DNA of 50,588 nucleotides from Alphaproteobacteria bacterium (GCA_015233585.1 JADFXL010000002.1:1-50588), one strand, 5' to 3'. Positions 1-9,115 are shown, counted from the first letter of the stretch. Made by a program: numbers and translations. The notes: generated by a model not told the origin, from the letters alone.

Positions 1-148
1 GCCTCCTGGCGGCGCAAACCCGGTCCGGCGGCGCTCCAACGGACGCGGCGCCCCTTCCATTCCAGGGAGTCCACCGGAATTATCACGCTCGGCCATCTGC
101 CGTAAAACCAGTCCGACAGGCTGCTAGGTTCATGATTCCGCCCTGCCC
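1..148. other. Left edge, no assignable gene
   Basis: No gene is secure here. On the minus strand an ATG at 96-94 opens a frame that runs off the edge (about 32 codons, rich in Gly, Pro and Arg). On the plus strand a frame open from base 1 closes with TAA at 103-105. Either could be the end of a real gene, but neither shows a recognisable motif or a good ribosome binding site. Confidence 0.2.
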
Positions 149-1957
149 CTACGGCTTTTTCCCCGCCAGCTCTTTCGCCTTAGCCGGGTCGATCCACCAG
201 TCGAAGAACTGGTACCCCTTCATCGGCAGCACGTCCGGCCGGCCGAATTTGTTCCAGTAGGCAACGCGGTCATAGGGTATGTGCCAGTTGGGAATGACGT
301 AGTAGCCCGATAGCAACACACGGTCCAGGGCACGGGTGTGGGCAACCAGGCTCTCGCGGTCGGAAGCGGCGATGATCCCGGCGGTCAGCAGGTCGATGGC
401 CGGGTCTTTGATGCCCACCAGGTTCCGGCTGCCGGGCATGTCTGCGGCGGCGGAACCCCAGAATTCGCGCTGTTCGTTGCCGGTCGACAGGGACTCGCCC
501 CAGTTCGCCACCACCATATCGAAGTCAAAGTCCCGCACCCGGTTCTCGTACTGGGCCGGGTCGACGATGCGCACCGAGGCCCGGATGCCGAGCTTTTCCA
601 GATTGTGAACAAACGGCATCACGATGCGTTCCCACACCGGTTCGGACAACAGGATTTCAAATACGAACGGCTGGCCGGTTCCGTCCACAAGGCGGCCATC
701 CTTGAGGCGGAAGCCGGCTTCCTGGAGCCATTCGGTGGCTTGGTGCAGATTTTCGCGGTTGTTGCCGGAGCCATCCGTATGGGGCGGTTTGAAATCGGAG
801 GTAAACACGGAATCGGGGATGCGGCCCCGCAACGGCTCCAGAATTTTCAGCTCCAGAGGGCCTGGCAGGCCGTGGGCGGCCAGTTCGGAATTGGCGAAAT
901 AACTGTCGGTGCGGACGTACTGGCCATGGAACAAATTCTTGTTGGCCCACTCGAAATCGAATGCCGCCCCCAGCGCCTGCCGCACCCGGCGATCCCGAAA
1001 CAGCGGCCGGCGTAGGTTGAAGGCAAACCCTTGCATCCCAACGGGGTTTTGGTGGTGCAATTCTTCCTTCCTGACCAGCCCGGCGGCGACGGCCGGGAAG
1101 TCGTAGCCGGTGGCCCACAGCTTGGCCACGTTTTCCTGGCGGAAATCATACGCGGCTGCCTTGAACGCCTCCAGCGCCACCGTCGTATCGCGGTAGTAGT
1201 CATAACGGAGGTGGTCGAAGTTGAAGACCCCACGTCGGACCGGCACATCGCGTCCCCAGTAATTGGGGTCGCGGACATAGGAGATAAACCGGCCCGCCTC
1301 GAATTTGTCGATCCGGTAGGGCCCATTGCTGACCGGAACTTCCAGGGTCGTCTGGGCGAAATCACGGTTCTGCCAATAGTGTTTGGGCAATACCGGCAAC
1401 TGTCCCAAAATCAACGGCAGTTCGCGATTTTCCCCTGAGCTTAAGGTAAAGCGGACCCGCAGGTTGCCTTCCTTCTCCACCTTGGCCACGTCGGCATAGT
1501 ACAGGCGGAAGGACGGGGCGCCCTTGGTTTTCAGCACGTCGAAACTGAACACCACGTCGTCGGCGGTAACCGGCTGGCCATCGTTGAACCTGGCCTCCGG
1601 CCGCAGGGTGAAGACCACCCACGACCGGTCGGGCGCCATTTCGATGGACTGGGCCAGGAGTCCGTATTCGGTAAACGGCTCGTCGGCGGCCTCGACCATC
1701 AGGGTATCGGCCGTCAGTTCCAACCCCGCCGCCGCTTGCCCCTTGAGGATATAGGAGTTGAGCGAATCAAAGGTGCCGAGGGCAAACAGCCGCACATCCC
1801 CGCCCTTTGGCGCGGCGGGATTGACGTAATCGAAGTGCTGGAAGTTGGCACCGTACTTTGGCTCGCCGTGCATGGCGATGGCCTGGAGGGGAGCCGCACT
1901 CGCCGCATGGGCGGCGAGGAGAAAGAAGAAGGTGCCTATGCCTATGAATGAGCGCAT
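149..1957 (-). CDS. yejA: Periplasmic oligopeptide-binding protein, YejA type
   Basis: Family 5 extracellular solute-binding protein of 602 aa, the usual YejA size. It should capture oligopeptides in the periplasm and pass them to a YejBE-type permease. Residues 1-21 are a signal peptide with a hydrophobic core (FFFLLAA) and an Ala-Ser-Ala cleavage site. The mature start (LQAIAMHGEPKYG) and the segments FDYVNPAAPKGG, SFDVLKTKG, DPNYWGRD and QFFDWWIDP are typical of YejA/microcin C-type binding proteins. It lies 142 bp downstream of hisN on the same strand, separated by a palindromic repeat. The matching permease genes yejB and yejE are about 31 kb away on the other strand, and no yejF ATPase gene is in the window. 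The substrate class is inferred from the family. Confidence 0.88.
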   Translation of the reverse strand: MRSFIGIGTFFFLLAAHAASAAPLQAIAMHGEPKYGANFQHFDYVNPAAPKGGDVRLFALGTFDSLNSYILKGQAAAGLELTADTLMVEAADEPFTEYGLLAQSIEMAPDRSWVVFTLRPEARFNDGQPVTADDVVFSFDVLKTKGAPSFRLYYADVAKVEKEGNLRVRFTLSSGENRELPLILGQLPVLPKHYWQNRDFAQTTLEVPVSNGPYRIDKFEAGRFISYVRDPNYWGRDVPVRRGVFNFDHLRYDYYRDTTVALEAFKAAAYDFRQENVAKLWATGYDFPAVAAGLVRKEELHHQNPVGMQGFAFNLRRPLFRDRRVRQALGAAFDFEWANKNLFHGQYVRTDSYFANSELAAHGLPGPLELKILEPLRGRIPDSVFTSDFKPPHTDGSGNNRENLHQATEWLQEAGFRLKDGRLVDGTGQPFVFEILLSEPVWERIVMPFVHNLEKLGIRASVRIVDPAQYENRVRDFDFDMVVANWGESLSTGNEQREFWGSAAADMPGSRNLVGIKDPAIDLLTAGIIAASDRESLVAHTRALDRVLLSGYYVIPNWHIPYDRVAYWNKFGRPDVLPMKGYQFFDWWIDPAKAKELAGKKP

Positions 1958-1964
1958 TATCTTG

Positions 1965-2062
1965 TTCCCCTTGCGGGGCTGCCGCCCCGGCCCCGCCTGG
2001 GGCTATGCCTCAGACCCTTTTTCTTATTGACGGGGTTGGGGCCGATGCGCCGAAGGCACATT
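1965..2062. repeat. GC-rich palindromic intergenic element (hisN-yejA)
   Basis: The gap between hisN and yejA contains GCGGGGCTGCCGCCCCG and a second GGGGC-rich inverted pair around an AT-rich spacer (TTTTTCTTATT). The layout matches the elements near 9.1, 10.6 and 27.6 kb. It may act as an mRNA-stabilising or attenuating hairpin between the two genes; this is inference. Confidence 0.55.
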
Positions 2063-2099
2063 CGGTGTGACGTCCCCAAGCAGGCGGCAGCCCGCTGAT

Positions 2100-2879
2100 T
2101 CACCCCTTCAACACATCCAGCGCCTGGGCATGAGCCAGACGATCGCCCGCCGCCAGCACGCAAACATTGGACCGCAGCCCTGGCGACACGCCGTCCCAGT
2201 CGGTAACGATACCCCCGGCGGCCTCGATCATGGCAACGACGGCGACGTGGTCATACACTTTAAGCTGACACTCGCACACAAGATCGACCCAGCCGCTGGC
2301 AAGCATGGCATAGGCGTAACAATCGGCCCCGAACCGCCGCAATTTGACCCGTCGTTCCAGACGGCCAAACGCGGCGGTGGCATCGCCGTCGAACATGTCA
2401 GGATCGGTGGCATAGAGCGCGGCCGTGGCCAAATCAGGACACGTCCGCACATGAACCGGTTTGTCGTTCAAAACGGTGGGCCACCCGACCCCGCCCGTCC
2501 AGCGCTCGCCCGTGATGGCCTGATCCACTAGCCCCAACACCGGACGCCCGCCGTAAGCCAGTCCAATCAGGGTTCCGAACGAGGGCTTGCCGGTGATGAA
2601 GGCCTTGGTGCCATCGATGGGATCAAGCACCCACACCCACTCAGCGAGGGCGTTCTCGTTGCCCAGTTCCTCACCAATGATGCCGTGATCAGGAAAGGTC
2701 TTGCCGATCATCCGACGCAGCAGCGCCTCGATCTCACGATCGGCGATCGTTACCGGGCTTCGGTCGGCCTTGTCGTCAATGGCCAGCGGCGTGCGAAAAT
2801 GGCGGCGCACAACCTCGCCGGCCGCATCGGCCATGCGCTGGGCAAACGCCACGAAAGAGTCTGGAATTTTCTCATTCAT
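2100..2879 (-). CDS. hisN: Histidinol-phosphatase, inositol monophosphatase family
   Basis: 259-aa Mg2+-dependent phosphatase of the IMPase superfamily, most like the alphaproteobacterial HisN that dephosphorylates histidinol phosphate to histidinol in histidine biosynthesis. Metal-site motifs are clear: IIGEELG (E70/E71), WVLDPIDGTKAF (D86, D89) and a C-terminal YDHVAVVAMIEAAGG with the third metal Asp. The FITGKPSFGTLIGL segment after the DPIDGT motif favours HisN over a general inositol phosphatase. The ATG at 2879 is preferred because the frame upstream (to 2990) encodes a low-complexity Ala/Arg stretch unlike the family's N terminus. Inositol-1-phosphatase or CysQ activity cannot be excluded from sequence alone. 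Confidence 0.82.
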   Translation of the reverse strand: MNEKIPDSFVAFAQRMADAAGEVVRRHFRTPLAIDDKADRSPVTIADREIEALLRRMIGKTFPDHGIIGEELGNENALAEWVWVLDPIDGTKAFITGKPSFGTLIGLAYGGRPVLGLVDQAITGERWTGGVGWPTVLNDKPVHVRTCPDLATAALYATDPDMFDGDATAAFGRLERRVKLRRFGADCYAYAMLASGWVDLVCECQLKVYDHVAVVAMIEAAGGIVTDWDGVSPGLRSNVCVLAAGDRLAHAQALDVLKG

Positions 2880-3027
2880 GATGGCGAATATGGCAGCGGC
2901 GGCAGCGGAAGGCAAGCTTCTGTCGTGTTTGGCAGCGGTTCTCATTATGGCCCGGCACGCGGGTGGGAGGGTTTTGGGGTATGGGCGCATGGGGGTTGGT
3001 GGCGGTTGGCGGGTGGGTCGACGGATG

Positions 3028-3735
3028 TCAGCCGGTCGCCGGCGGGGGCGTTGCGGTTGGCGGAGGCCGGCCGGTGGCGATGGTGCGGAGGAGGCTGCCC
3101 CAGGACGGGAACAGAATGATGACCGTGAACGAGCGGAGGAGTTCGAAGAATCGGCTTCGGGATCCCGCCTTGAGCCGTGCCCGCTGCCACGCGGAACTCA
3201 CCAGCTCGCACGCGCCGTGCATGAGAAAGGCCAGCAGGTTGAGAGCGACCAGGGCTTGTCAGGGTCTTCTTGCCGTGCCCGAAATTGTGCTCGAGGTTGC
3301 GGGTCGAGCATGGAGCTTGCGCGAACAGAAATGCTCCGAGCCGTCCAGCGCGATCAGCATCCGGCCCTCAAGAACCCGCATCGCGGCAAGGGCGCCCCTG
3401 CTGTCCAGGTCCTTGTGAACGAACGAGAAGACAGGGTCGAAATGGTCCGTGGGAACACCATCCAGTTGGCTTCGGATGTGGTTGTCGCAAGGAATTCGAG
3501 TCATTCCGAACAGGGTATAGGCATTCGACCGCCCGCGATCCTCCGCCATGACCTTCTGGTGCGCAAGGAACGATGGACACTGCATCTGGAACACCGAGAA
3601 CGCGGCAAGACCCACGTCGCTCATCGAATACCGCACGTTGCCGCCGGTCCGCTTATCCGGCAGAACCGTGCATCGCTTGCGCAGACACTTTATGTAGCCG
3701 TCGAGATGTTCCACACCCCCATGATACGGAACCAC
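3028..3735 (-). pseudogene. DDE transposase remnant with large internal deletion and frameshifts
   Basis: The N-terminal part (3735-3259) carries the RYSMSDVGLAAFSVF, QCPSFLAHQ, LFGMTRIPCDNHIR and MLIALDGSEHFCSRKL blocks of a widespread DDE transposase family (about 430 aa, ISNCY-like). After CSRKLH the reading frame shifts: CSTR followed directly by NLEHNFGHGKKTL reads in another frame. In intact members these two blocks are separated by roughly 200 residues, so the catalytic middle has been deleted. A further shift gives LVALNLLAFLMHGACELV and the C terminus (FFELLRSF, FPSW.SLLRTIA, RPPP) to a stop at 3028. The first codon at 3735 is GTG. The remnant cannot encode an active enzyme. Family naming is from memory of the motif set. 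Confidence 0.72.
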
Positions 3736-4111
3736 TCCCGGAAAGATAGACTCGTGTTGCTATTGCTGGTTGCACATCAACACGCCCCACGCGAACCCGC
3801 CAGTCTGCAAAAAAATGCCGCCGTTCATTGCCCGTTCCAAAATGAAAACCGCTGCTTTTTATCTCCGGTAGCGGCAGAAATACGAGCGTTATTCGTAACT
3901 ACCCAAGTACCCCTGATGTCAGGCGAACACTTGCTCAGGACAATTAACCGAAAGTGGCAAGAACGAGGGCCTGAGGCCCTCGCGCTCCCCATTTATCTTA
4001 TTAACGGGGAGCGTGAGGGGCCAAGGCCCCTCGCATCTTTATCTTCTGGTTGATTTTCCATCATAGATATTTTCTGATTCATGGGATAGCTGGGCTGTTA
4101 CCGTTATTCTA
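3736..4111. other. Intergenic region with IS-derived flank and cloverleaf repeat
   Basis: No convincing gene. The part next to the transposase remnant (3736-3955) is more AT-rich than its surroundings and is probably the old IS 5-prime flank. The rest holds the three-hairpin element (3965-4032) and the 3-prime flank of the STAS gene. A long plus-strand frame crosses this region, but it is antisense to hisN and the transposase remnant and is not considered coding. Confidence 0.5.
3965..4032. repeat. Three-hairpin cloverleaf-like repeat, copy A
   Basis: Three consecutive stems: GAGGGCC-TGA-GGCCCTC (3965-3981), CGCTCCCC (3983-3990) pairing with GGGGAGCG (4006-4013) across a 15-nt AT-rich loop, and GAGGGGCC-AA-GGCCCCTC (4015-4032). 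Copy B at 34772-34845 has the same architecture in inverted orientation. It lies downstream of the STAS gene and could end its transcript, though no long T-run follows. Confidence 0.8.
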
Positions 4112-4423
4112 TCAAATTAGCGTAAATAACGCGTCAAATTTTGCAACCGCCATGATCCGCTTCACCTGATCGCGTGCACCCTTCAGGGTAACCTGGGACT
4201 GTCGGCTGATCGCGGTTTCCCGCGCCAGCAACAGCATTCCCATGGCGGCGGAGTCAATAAATTCCACCCCGGACAAATCGAACGTGATGCTTCCGAATCC
4301 AGGCTGTGAGAACATAGCGATGATGTCGCGCATTTCCTTGTGGTCTGCGAACGTCATCCTGCCGGTAATTACTATGTCCTTGCCGCCCCGGCCATCATGA
4401 CCATCATGAATGGTGTATTTCAT
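4112..4423 (-). CDS. STAS-domain anti-sigma-factor-antagonist-like protein
   Basis: 103-aa single STAS domain. The VITGRMTFADH strand-helix start and the FDLSGVEFIDSAAMGMLLLARE block are diagnostic; Ser58 in IDSAAMG is at the position phosphorylated in SpoIIAA-type antagonists. It probably switches a partner by binding according to the phosphorylation state of that serine. The gene starts 24 bp after the chemotaxis receptor gene on the same strand, with GGGAGAG just upstream of its ATG, so the two are likely co-transcribed. No anti-sigma kinase or phosphatase partner is seen nearby, so its pathway is unknown. Confidence 0.85.
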   Translation of the reverse strand: MKYTIHDGHDGRGGKDIVITGRMTFADHKEMRDIIAMFSQPGFGSITFDLSGVEFIDSAAMGMLLLARETAISRQSQVTLKGARDQVKRIMAVAKFDALFTLI

Positions 4424-4447
4424 GACACTCTCCCGTTGATGAAGCTT

Positions 4448-6415
4448 TCATGCCTTACGGATGTAGGCGATGAACTTGTCAACGTCGTCGCGCAAGTGCT
4501 CCGACTGGACGGATAACTCGCGCGCGGCTTCCAGAACCTGGCTTGAAGCCCGGCCGGTCTCAGCCGACGACTCGTTGACACCTGCAATATTACGCGACAC
4601 CTCACCGGTACCGGCAGAGGCTTCCTCCACGTTGCGAGCGATTTCCCTTGTTGCAGCACCTTGCTGCTCAACCGCCGCCGCAATGGCCCCACCTATTTCA
4701 CTGATTTCGTCAATAGTCGTGGAAATGCTCTTGATTGCTTGGACGGATTCCTGGGTGGCCGATTGTACTGCGGCGATCTGACCGGAAATTTCGCCGGTTG
4801 CCTTTGCCGTCTGATTGGCCAGACTCTTCACTTCGTTGGCGACCACCGCAAAACCTTTGCCAGCATCGCCAGCACGGGCGGCCTCAATGGTGGCGTTGAG
4901 GGCGAGAAGGTTGGTCTGGCTTGCGATGTCATTGATCAACTGGACTACGGCACCGATCTTCTGGGCGGCGTCGGCCAGTCCCTGCACCATGACGTTGACA
5001 CGACCGGCTTGCTCGACCGCTCCCCGCGATACCTTGACGGATTGTGTGACCTGGCGACTAATCTCGGTGATGGAAGACGCCAGTTCATCGGCGGCCGAGG
5101 CCACAGTCTGGACGTTGGCTGACGCCTGTTCCGAAGCGGCGGCAACGGCTGTGGACTGGCGAACCGTCTCCTCGGCCACGGACGAGAGGGATTGCGCCGA
5201 AGCCTGTAATTCGGTGGCGGACGAAGATACAATCTGCACAATACCCTTGACACTGGCCTCGAAGCTGCCGGCAAGTTCGTTCATTGCCTCCTTGCGCTCT
5301 ATCTCGGCGCGTTTCTTCTGCGCCTCGGCCTCGGCCGTCATAAGATCAACCTTGATGGCGTTGTCCTTGAACACCTGGACCGCCGCCGACATGTCGCCGA
5401 TCTCATCTAAACGATTAGCGCCGGGTATCGCCAAATTCTTGTCGCCTCCCGCAAGGGCGCGCATGGCCACTGTCATGGCGGTGATGGGACGATAGATTCC
5501 CCGCGCAATCAGGGTGCTGGCGAAGATAACAAGCACCGTGGCAATGACGAATGCCCCCGCCAGCCAGCGGTTGGCGGCCGTGCGGCTGCTTTCAAGTTCG
5601 GCTTTGATGGTTTTGTTGTACTTGTCGATATCGTCATCCAGCGCCTTGATATCCGGCTCGATCTGGGCATAAATTTCAGGCAGCGCCTTCATTTCCTTGG
5701 CGATATTCTGGTGGCCGGTGACGGTCGCGGTGAAGTCGCGCTGATAGGCTTCCAGTTTGCCAGCGATGATTTTCGCCTCTTGCGGTTGAATCGTCGAAAT
5801 TGCTAGCGTGGCGAGAAATTTTTTGGCGGCCTCATTCAATTCATCCGCAAATTTGATATCATCCCGCGCCAGGAAATCCTTTTCGTGCCGCCGCATTAAC
5901 AGCATCTGGACGGTCAGCTTATCGTTGTCGTGCTTCTTAAGATCAGCCTCGATCCCGTGAACGGAGTCGCGCAGTGCCCCCAGCAAACCGTCATCAGACG
6001 TCAGGCCGAGCTTTATCTGTTCCTCCACCATGCGGTTGAACTGAGTTTCGTAGTTGGCGAGGCCGGTCTTGATCCGGCCCAATATTGCCTTCTCTTCGGC
6101 GAGATCAAGGATACCCGCCAATTTATCCAGCTTGCTGACGGTCTCGGTCACCGCATCATTTTGGCGCTTGACCGGTTCTTGGGTCTTGCGCAACAGAAAA
6201 TCTTTTTCGAACCGCCGCGCCTCCAAAAAGCCCTTGAGGATATCATTCCAAATATCATTGATGTCGTACACATTGGCGGAGATGCTCTGGAGACGCTCCT
6301 GGTTAATGGCATTGGTATAGGTGATGGCACCGACCCCCAACATGGCGAGCACACTGATTAACCCAATCAAACTGATCTGGTATTTAAGTTTTATTTGTCC
6401 AAGAAGTCTCTCCAT
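4448..6415 (-). CDS. Methyl-accepting chemotaxis protein with HBM-type sensor domain
   Basis: Transmembrane chemoreceptor of 655 aa. Order: short cytoplasmic start, TM1 at about 13-33 ([20 protein letters not shown]), a long all-helical periplasmic domain of about 250 residues with two similar halves ([11 protein letters not shown] and [11 protein letters not shown], the helical bimodular HBM pattern), TM2 ([21 protein letters not shown]), HAMP ([24 protein letters not shown]), then the signalling domain with hairpin tip [20 protein letters not shown] domains in characterised receptors bind small organic acids; the ligand here is unknown. No CheR-binding pentapeptide is visible at the C terminus (KFIAYIRKA). 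The ATG at 6415 has AAAGGGCGG upstream; an in-frame ATG at 6454 has none. It is followed by the STAS gene. Confidence 0.93.
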   Translation of the reverse strand: MERLLGQIKLKYQISLIGLISVLAMLGVGAITYTNAINQERLQSISANVYDINDIWNDILKGFLEARRFEKDFLLRKTQEPVKRQNDAVTETVSKLDKLAGILDLAEEKAILGRIKTGLANYETQFNRMVEEQIKLGLTSDDGLLGALRDSVHGIEADLKKHDNDKLTVQMLLMRRHEKDFLARDDIKFADELNEAAKKFLATLAISTIQPQEAKIIAGKLEAYQRDFTATVTGHQNIAKEMKALPEIYAQIEPDIKALDDDIDKYNKTIKAELESSRTAANRWLAGAFVIATVLVIFASTLIARGIYRPITAMTVAMRALAGGDKNLAIPGANRLDEIGDMSAAVQVFKDNAIKVDLMTAEAEAQKKRAEIERKEAMNELAGSFEASVKGIVQIVSSSATELQASAQSLSSVAEETVRQSTAVAAASEQASANVQTVASAADELASSITEISRQVTQSVKVSRGAVEQAGRVNVMVQGLADAAQKIGAVVQLINDIASQTNLLALNATIEAARAGDAGKGFAVVANEVKSLANQTAKATGEISGQIAAVQSATQESVQAIKSISTTIDEISEIGGAIAAAVEQQGAATREIARNVEEASAGTGEVSRNIAGVNESSAETGRASSQVLEAARELSVQSEHLRDDVDKFIAYIRKA

Positions 6416-6507
6416 GGTGGCCGCCCTTTGTTTTGTTGGCGCCATTGTGCGCATGTAAAGAGGAAATGTTACACTATTTTTTCCATCTGGAAAATCCTTA
6501 AAAAGGG

Positions 6508-6772
6508 CTATTCCAACAGCCTGTTTTTGAGATCCACAACTAAAGATATGCAGGAAGCAGAAAAAAGACCGGTGAGGCTTTCCGGGTTGTCGTGAAGGTG
6601 GCGGTAAAGATGAAGAGAAAGATCAACCATATCTTCATCCTTGGAAACGACCTTGGTGCGGCGACGGAAGCGAGCGAGAAAGTGGCGGATCTTGCTGTTG
6701 TCTTGCTCAATGGAGAAGGTCAGGTCTTTGCCGGTGACGAGGTGACTTGCTGCGATAGTCTATGGATCACTC
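6508..6772 (-). pseudogene. IS1-family transposase C-terminal fragment
   Basis: On the minus strand a frame from just after an in-frame TAG near 6772 down to a TAG at 6508-6510 reads HLVTGKDLTFSIEQDNS, IRHFLARFRRRTKVVSKDE and [13 protein letters not shown]. This is the conserved C-terminal third of an IS1-type transposase (InsB side). The N-terminal part is absent. The fragment lies next to an unrelated IS5-type fragment, so the interval is a graveyard of insertion sequences between the receptor gene and the small exported protein. Confidence 0.68.
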
Positions 6773-6825
6773 CTTTGACTTTGACTTGATAGCGGCTTTA
6801 AGAGTCTGTCCGGAATGGTTCTTGC

Positions 6826-7045
6826 TTATGCCTGCGCCCGCGCTATTCGCCGAGTCATCAGCCGGATCATGGCGAGACGCAGAAAGGCCAAAGCCGTTCT
6901 CGTCAGGTTCTCGAAGTGCTTCGCCAACCGCCGGCACCGGCCAAACCAACCGAACGTTCTTTCGACGATCCAGCGCATGGGCAGGACGACGAAGCCCTTG
7001 GCTTGCTCACTGCCCGTCCGCCAAGAACGGTCAGGTTCAGGTCAA
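6826..7045 (-). pseudogene. IS5-family transposase C-terminal fragment
   Basis: Reading the minus strand to a TAA at 6828-6826 gives AKGFVVLPMRWIVERTFGWFG, RCRRLAKHFENLTRTALAF and LRLAMIRLMTRRIARAQA. This is the characteristic last 60-70 residues of IS5-group (IS1031/IS427-like) transposases, including the ERTF.W..R.RRL block. The catalytic N-terminal portion is missing upstream of about 7045, so it is a truncated, inactive remnant. Confidence 0.75.
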
Positions 7046-7055
7046 ACCGTTCCAT

Positions 7056-7108
7056 CCGGGGTTTCCGGGTGATGGCCTGATTTCTCCGGCATCACCCCGA
7101 ACCCCCGG
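7056..7108. repeat. Large imperfect hairpin downstream of the small exported-protein gene
   Basis: CCGGGGTTTCCGGGTGATGGCC (7056-7077) pairs imperfectly with GGCATCACCCCGAACCCCCGG (7088-7108) across a 10-nt loop. It sits just 3-prime of the minus-strand gene ending at 7120. It belongs to the GC-rich intergenic palindromes seen elsewhere in the window. No T-run follows on either side, so a simple intrinsic terminator is not supported. Confidence 0.6.
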
Positions 7109-7119
7109 ACGGTCGCGGA

Positions 7120-7437
7120 TCATCCGTGCCAGTTCGAGTAATCCTCACAGGTCTTGTTCATCGCCGCGCCCTTTTCGGACTCGGAGAACTTGGCCAGACC
7201 ACCCGAGAAATTCTCAGGAGTTTCGTTCCACATGCAAGTGCAGAAAGCCTCAGCCTTGGACTGGCCGGGGATTGGGCTGCTATCGCCGCCACCTTCCCAC
7301 TTCTTCATCGCGTAAATTTTGCAATTCTTGTATTGCTCGTCCCCATTCGGTACATCGTTGTACTGGCTGCCTGCGAACGCAGCGTTCGACGCGCACAGCA
7401 CGAGCCCCAAAGATGCACTCAAAAGCAAACGCTTCAT
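7120..7437 (-). CDS. Small exported protein of unknown function
   Basis: 105 aa with a clear Sec signal peptide (MKRLLLSASLGLVLCASNAAFA, cleavage after AFA at about residue 22). The mature part of about 83 aa is hydrophilic and has four cysteines (KNCKIY, FCTCMW, KTCEDY), suggesting one or two disulfides in the periplasm. No family is recognised. The frame, the RBS-like AGGAGGAAC just upstream of the ATG on the minus strand, and the codon usage support a real gene. It stands alone, with an IS graveyard on its 3-prime side and gcvPB, on the same strand, more than 130 bp upstream. Confidence 0.7.
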   Translation of the reverse strand: MKRLLLSASLGLVLCASNAAFAGSQYNDVPNGDEQYKNCKIYAMKKWEGGGDSSPIPGQSKAEAFCTCMWNETPENFSGGLAKFSESEKGAAMNKTCEDYSNWHG

Positions 7438-7569
7438 ACTTGTTCCTCCTGTTTCAAGCCTACGATAAAGACTTACGTAAAAACACGTACATTAGTGCGA
7501 CTGTGCGTGATCGTAGCCTCGTAAAGCAAGAGAAAAATCACTAGAACAAAAGTCCAGTCCCCTCCCCTC

Positions 7570-9054
7570 TCAAGTCGCCACAGGCGATTTCCAGCGCAAT
7601 ACCGGGGTTCGTGCCGCCCTGGTTTCATCGAGGCGGCGGCGGGGGGCGTGGCGCGGGGCGAGGCGGAACGATTCGCTATCGCCAGCTTTGGCGCGGGCGG
7701 CCAGGGTCTTCATGGTGGCGATGAAGCGGTCCAGCGTGTCCTTGCTCTCGGTTTCTGTCGGTTCGATAAGCATCGCGCCATGAACAACCAGGGGGAAATA
7801 TACGGTCATGGGATGATACCCTTCGTCGATCATCGCCTTGGCCATGTCCAGTGTGGTAACGCCGGTCCCCTTCAAAAAGCTGTCGTCAAATAACACCTCG
7901 TGCATACACGGACCTGCAAACGGGGCCGACAAGTCATCCTTGAGGCTGGCCAGCAGATAATTGGCGTTCAGCACGGCATCGCCGGAGGCTTGGCGCAAAC
8001 CGTCGCCGCCCATGCTCATCATGTAGGCCAGCGCCCGCACGAACACCCCAAACTGGCCGTGGAACCCTTTCAGCCGCCCCGACGGAACGGATTCATCGGG
8101 GGAACGATGCGTGGATTCGACCAGAGTGAACCCCTTCGCCCCGGAAACAACAAACGGCAACGGCGCAAAGGGCGCCAGCGCCTGGGACAGCACCGTCGGA
8201 CCGGCGCCGGGGCCGCCGCCGCCGTGGGGAGTGGCGAAAGTTTTGTGCAAATTGATATGCATGGCGTCAACGCCCAGATCCGCCACTCGCACCCGCCCGA
8301 CCAGAGCATTAAAGTTGGCTCCGTCGAGGTAGAAATAGGCCCCAACGGCATGGACCGCCGCCGCGATTTCCAGGATTTCGTCCTCGAACAGGCCGCAGGT
8401 GTTGGGGTTGGTCAGCATCAGCGCCGCCACGTCGCCGCCAAGCCGCGCCTTCAGCGACGCCAGACTCACCCGTCCCTGGTCGTTTCCCGGCACGCTCTCC
8501 ACCGCATAACCGCAGCGGGCGGCCGTGGCCGGGTTAGTGCCGTGGGCGGAGTCAGGAACCAGCACGCGGCGGCGTGGGTCGCCCTGTTTTTCCAGAGCGG
8601 CGCGGATGGTCATGATTCCGCACCACTCGCCATGGGCACCCGCCGCCGGAGACAGGGCCACCGCCGGGAGGCCGGTCAGCGTCTTGAGCCACTCCGCCAG
8701 CGTGTTCATGAGTTCCAGCGCTCCTTGCACGCTGCCCACCGGCTGGAACGGGTGGATCTCGGCAAAGCCGGGCAGACGGGCCATGGCTTCGCCCAGACGC
8801 GGGTTGTGCTTCATGGTGCAGGAGCCGAGGGGATAGAACCCGGTGTCAATGCCGTAATTCTTTTGCGACAACCGGGTGTAGTGTCGAATCACGTCCGGTT
8901 CGGACAGACCGGGCAGACCGACAGGACCGCGACGGCGCAATCCGCCCAGACGGTCTTCCAGGAGCGGCGAAGGCTCCGGCAGATCAACCCCGCTAAGGCC
9001 GGGCCGGTCTTTCTCGAACAGAAGCGGTTCATCCTGGAGCGTGGTGGTATCCAT
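7570..9054 (-). CDS. gcvPB: Glycine dehydrogenase (decarboxylating) subunit 2
   Basis: 494-aa PLP-containing beta subunit of the split P-protein. With GcvPA it decarboxylates glycine and transfers the aminomethyl group to lipoyl-GcvH. The PLP lysine is K271 in HINLHKTFATPHGGGGPG; YPLGSCTMKHNPR, PDSAHGTNPATAA and LTNPNTCGLFE are family blocks. The C terminus extends past the usual end with an Arg-rich tail (ARAARTPVLRWKSPVAT). It is the last gene of gcvT-gcvH-gcvPA-gcvPB, 230 bp after gcvPA; that gap is filled with palindromic and tandem repeats. Confidence 0.96.
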   Translation of the reverse strand: MDTTTLQDEPLLFEKDRPGLSGVDLPEPSPLLEDRLGGLRRRGPVGLPGLSEPDVIRHYTRLSQKNYGIDTGFYPLGSCTMKHNPRLGEAMARLPGFAEIHPFQPVGSVQGALELMNTLAEWLKTLTGLPAVALSPAAGAHGEWCGIMTIRAALEKQGDPRRRVLVPDSAHGTNPATAARCGYAVESVPGNDQGRVSLASLKARLGGDVAALMLTNPNTCGLFEDEILEIAAAVHAVGAYFYLDGANFNALVGRVRVADLGVDAMHINLHKTFATPHGGGGPGAGPTVLSQALAPFAPLPFVVSGAKGFTLVESTHRSPDESVPSGRLKGFHGQFGVFVRALAYMMSMGGDGLRQASGDAVLNANYLLASLKDDLSAPFAGPCMHEVLFDDSFLKGTGVTTLDMAKAMIDEGYHPMTVYFPLVVHGAMLIEPTETESKDTLDRFIATMKTLAARAKAGDSESFRLAPRHAPRRRLDETRAARTPVLRWKSPVAT

Positions 9055-9115
9055 GGGCGGCTTCTTCCCGTGTGATTATGACTGAAGTGCGATGGGCTGC
9101 CGCCCACACCCGCTC

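Noticed and set aside
2701-4053. Long plus-strand frame (450 codons) across hisN and the transposase remnant
   Set aside because: It is antisense to a clear hisN and to IS blocks, has low-complexity composition and no known motif. GC-rich codon bias opens such shadow frames.
7900-9075. Long plus-strand frame (391 codons) opposite gcvPB
   Set aside because: Antisense to a full set of GcvPB motifs; no motif of its own.
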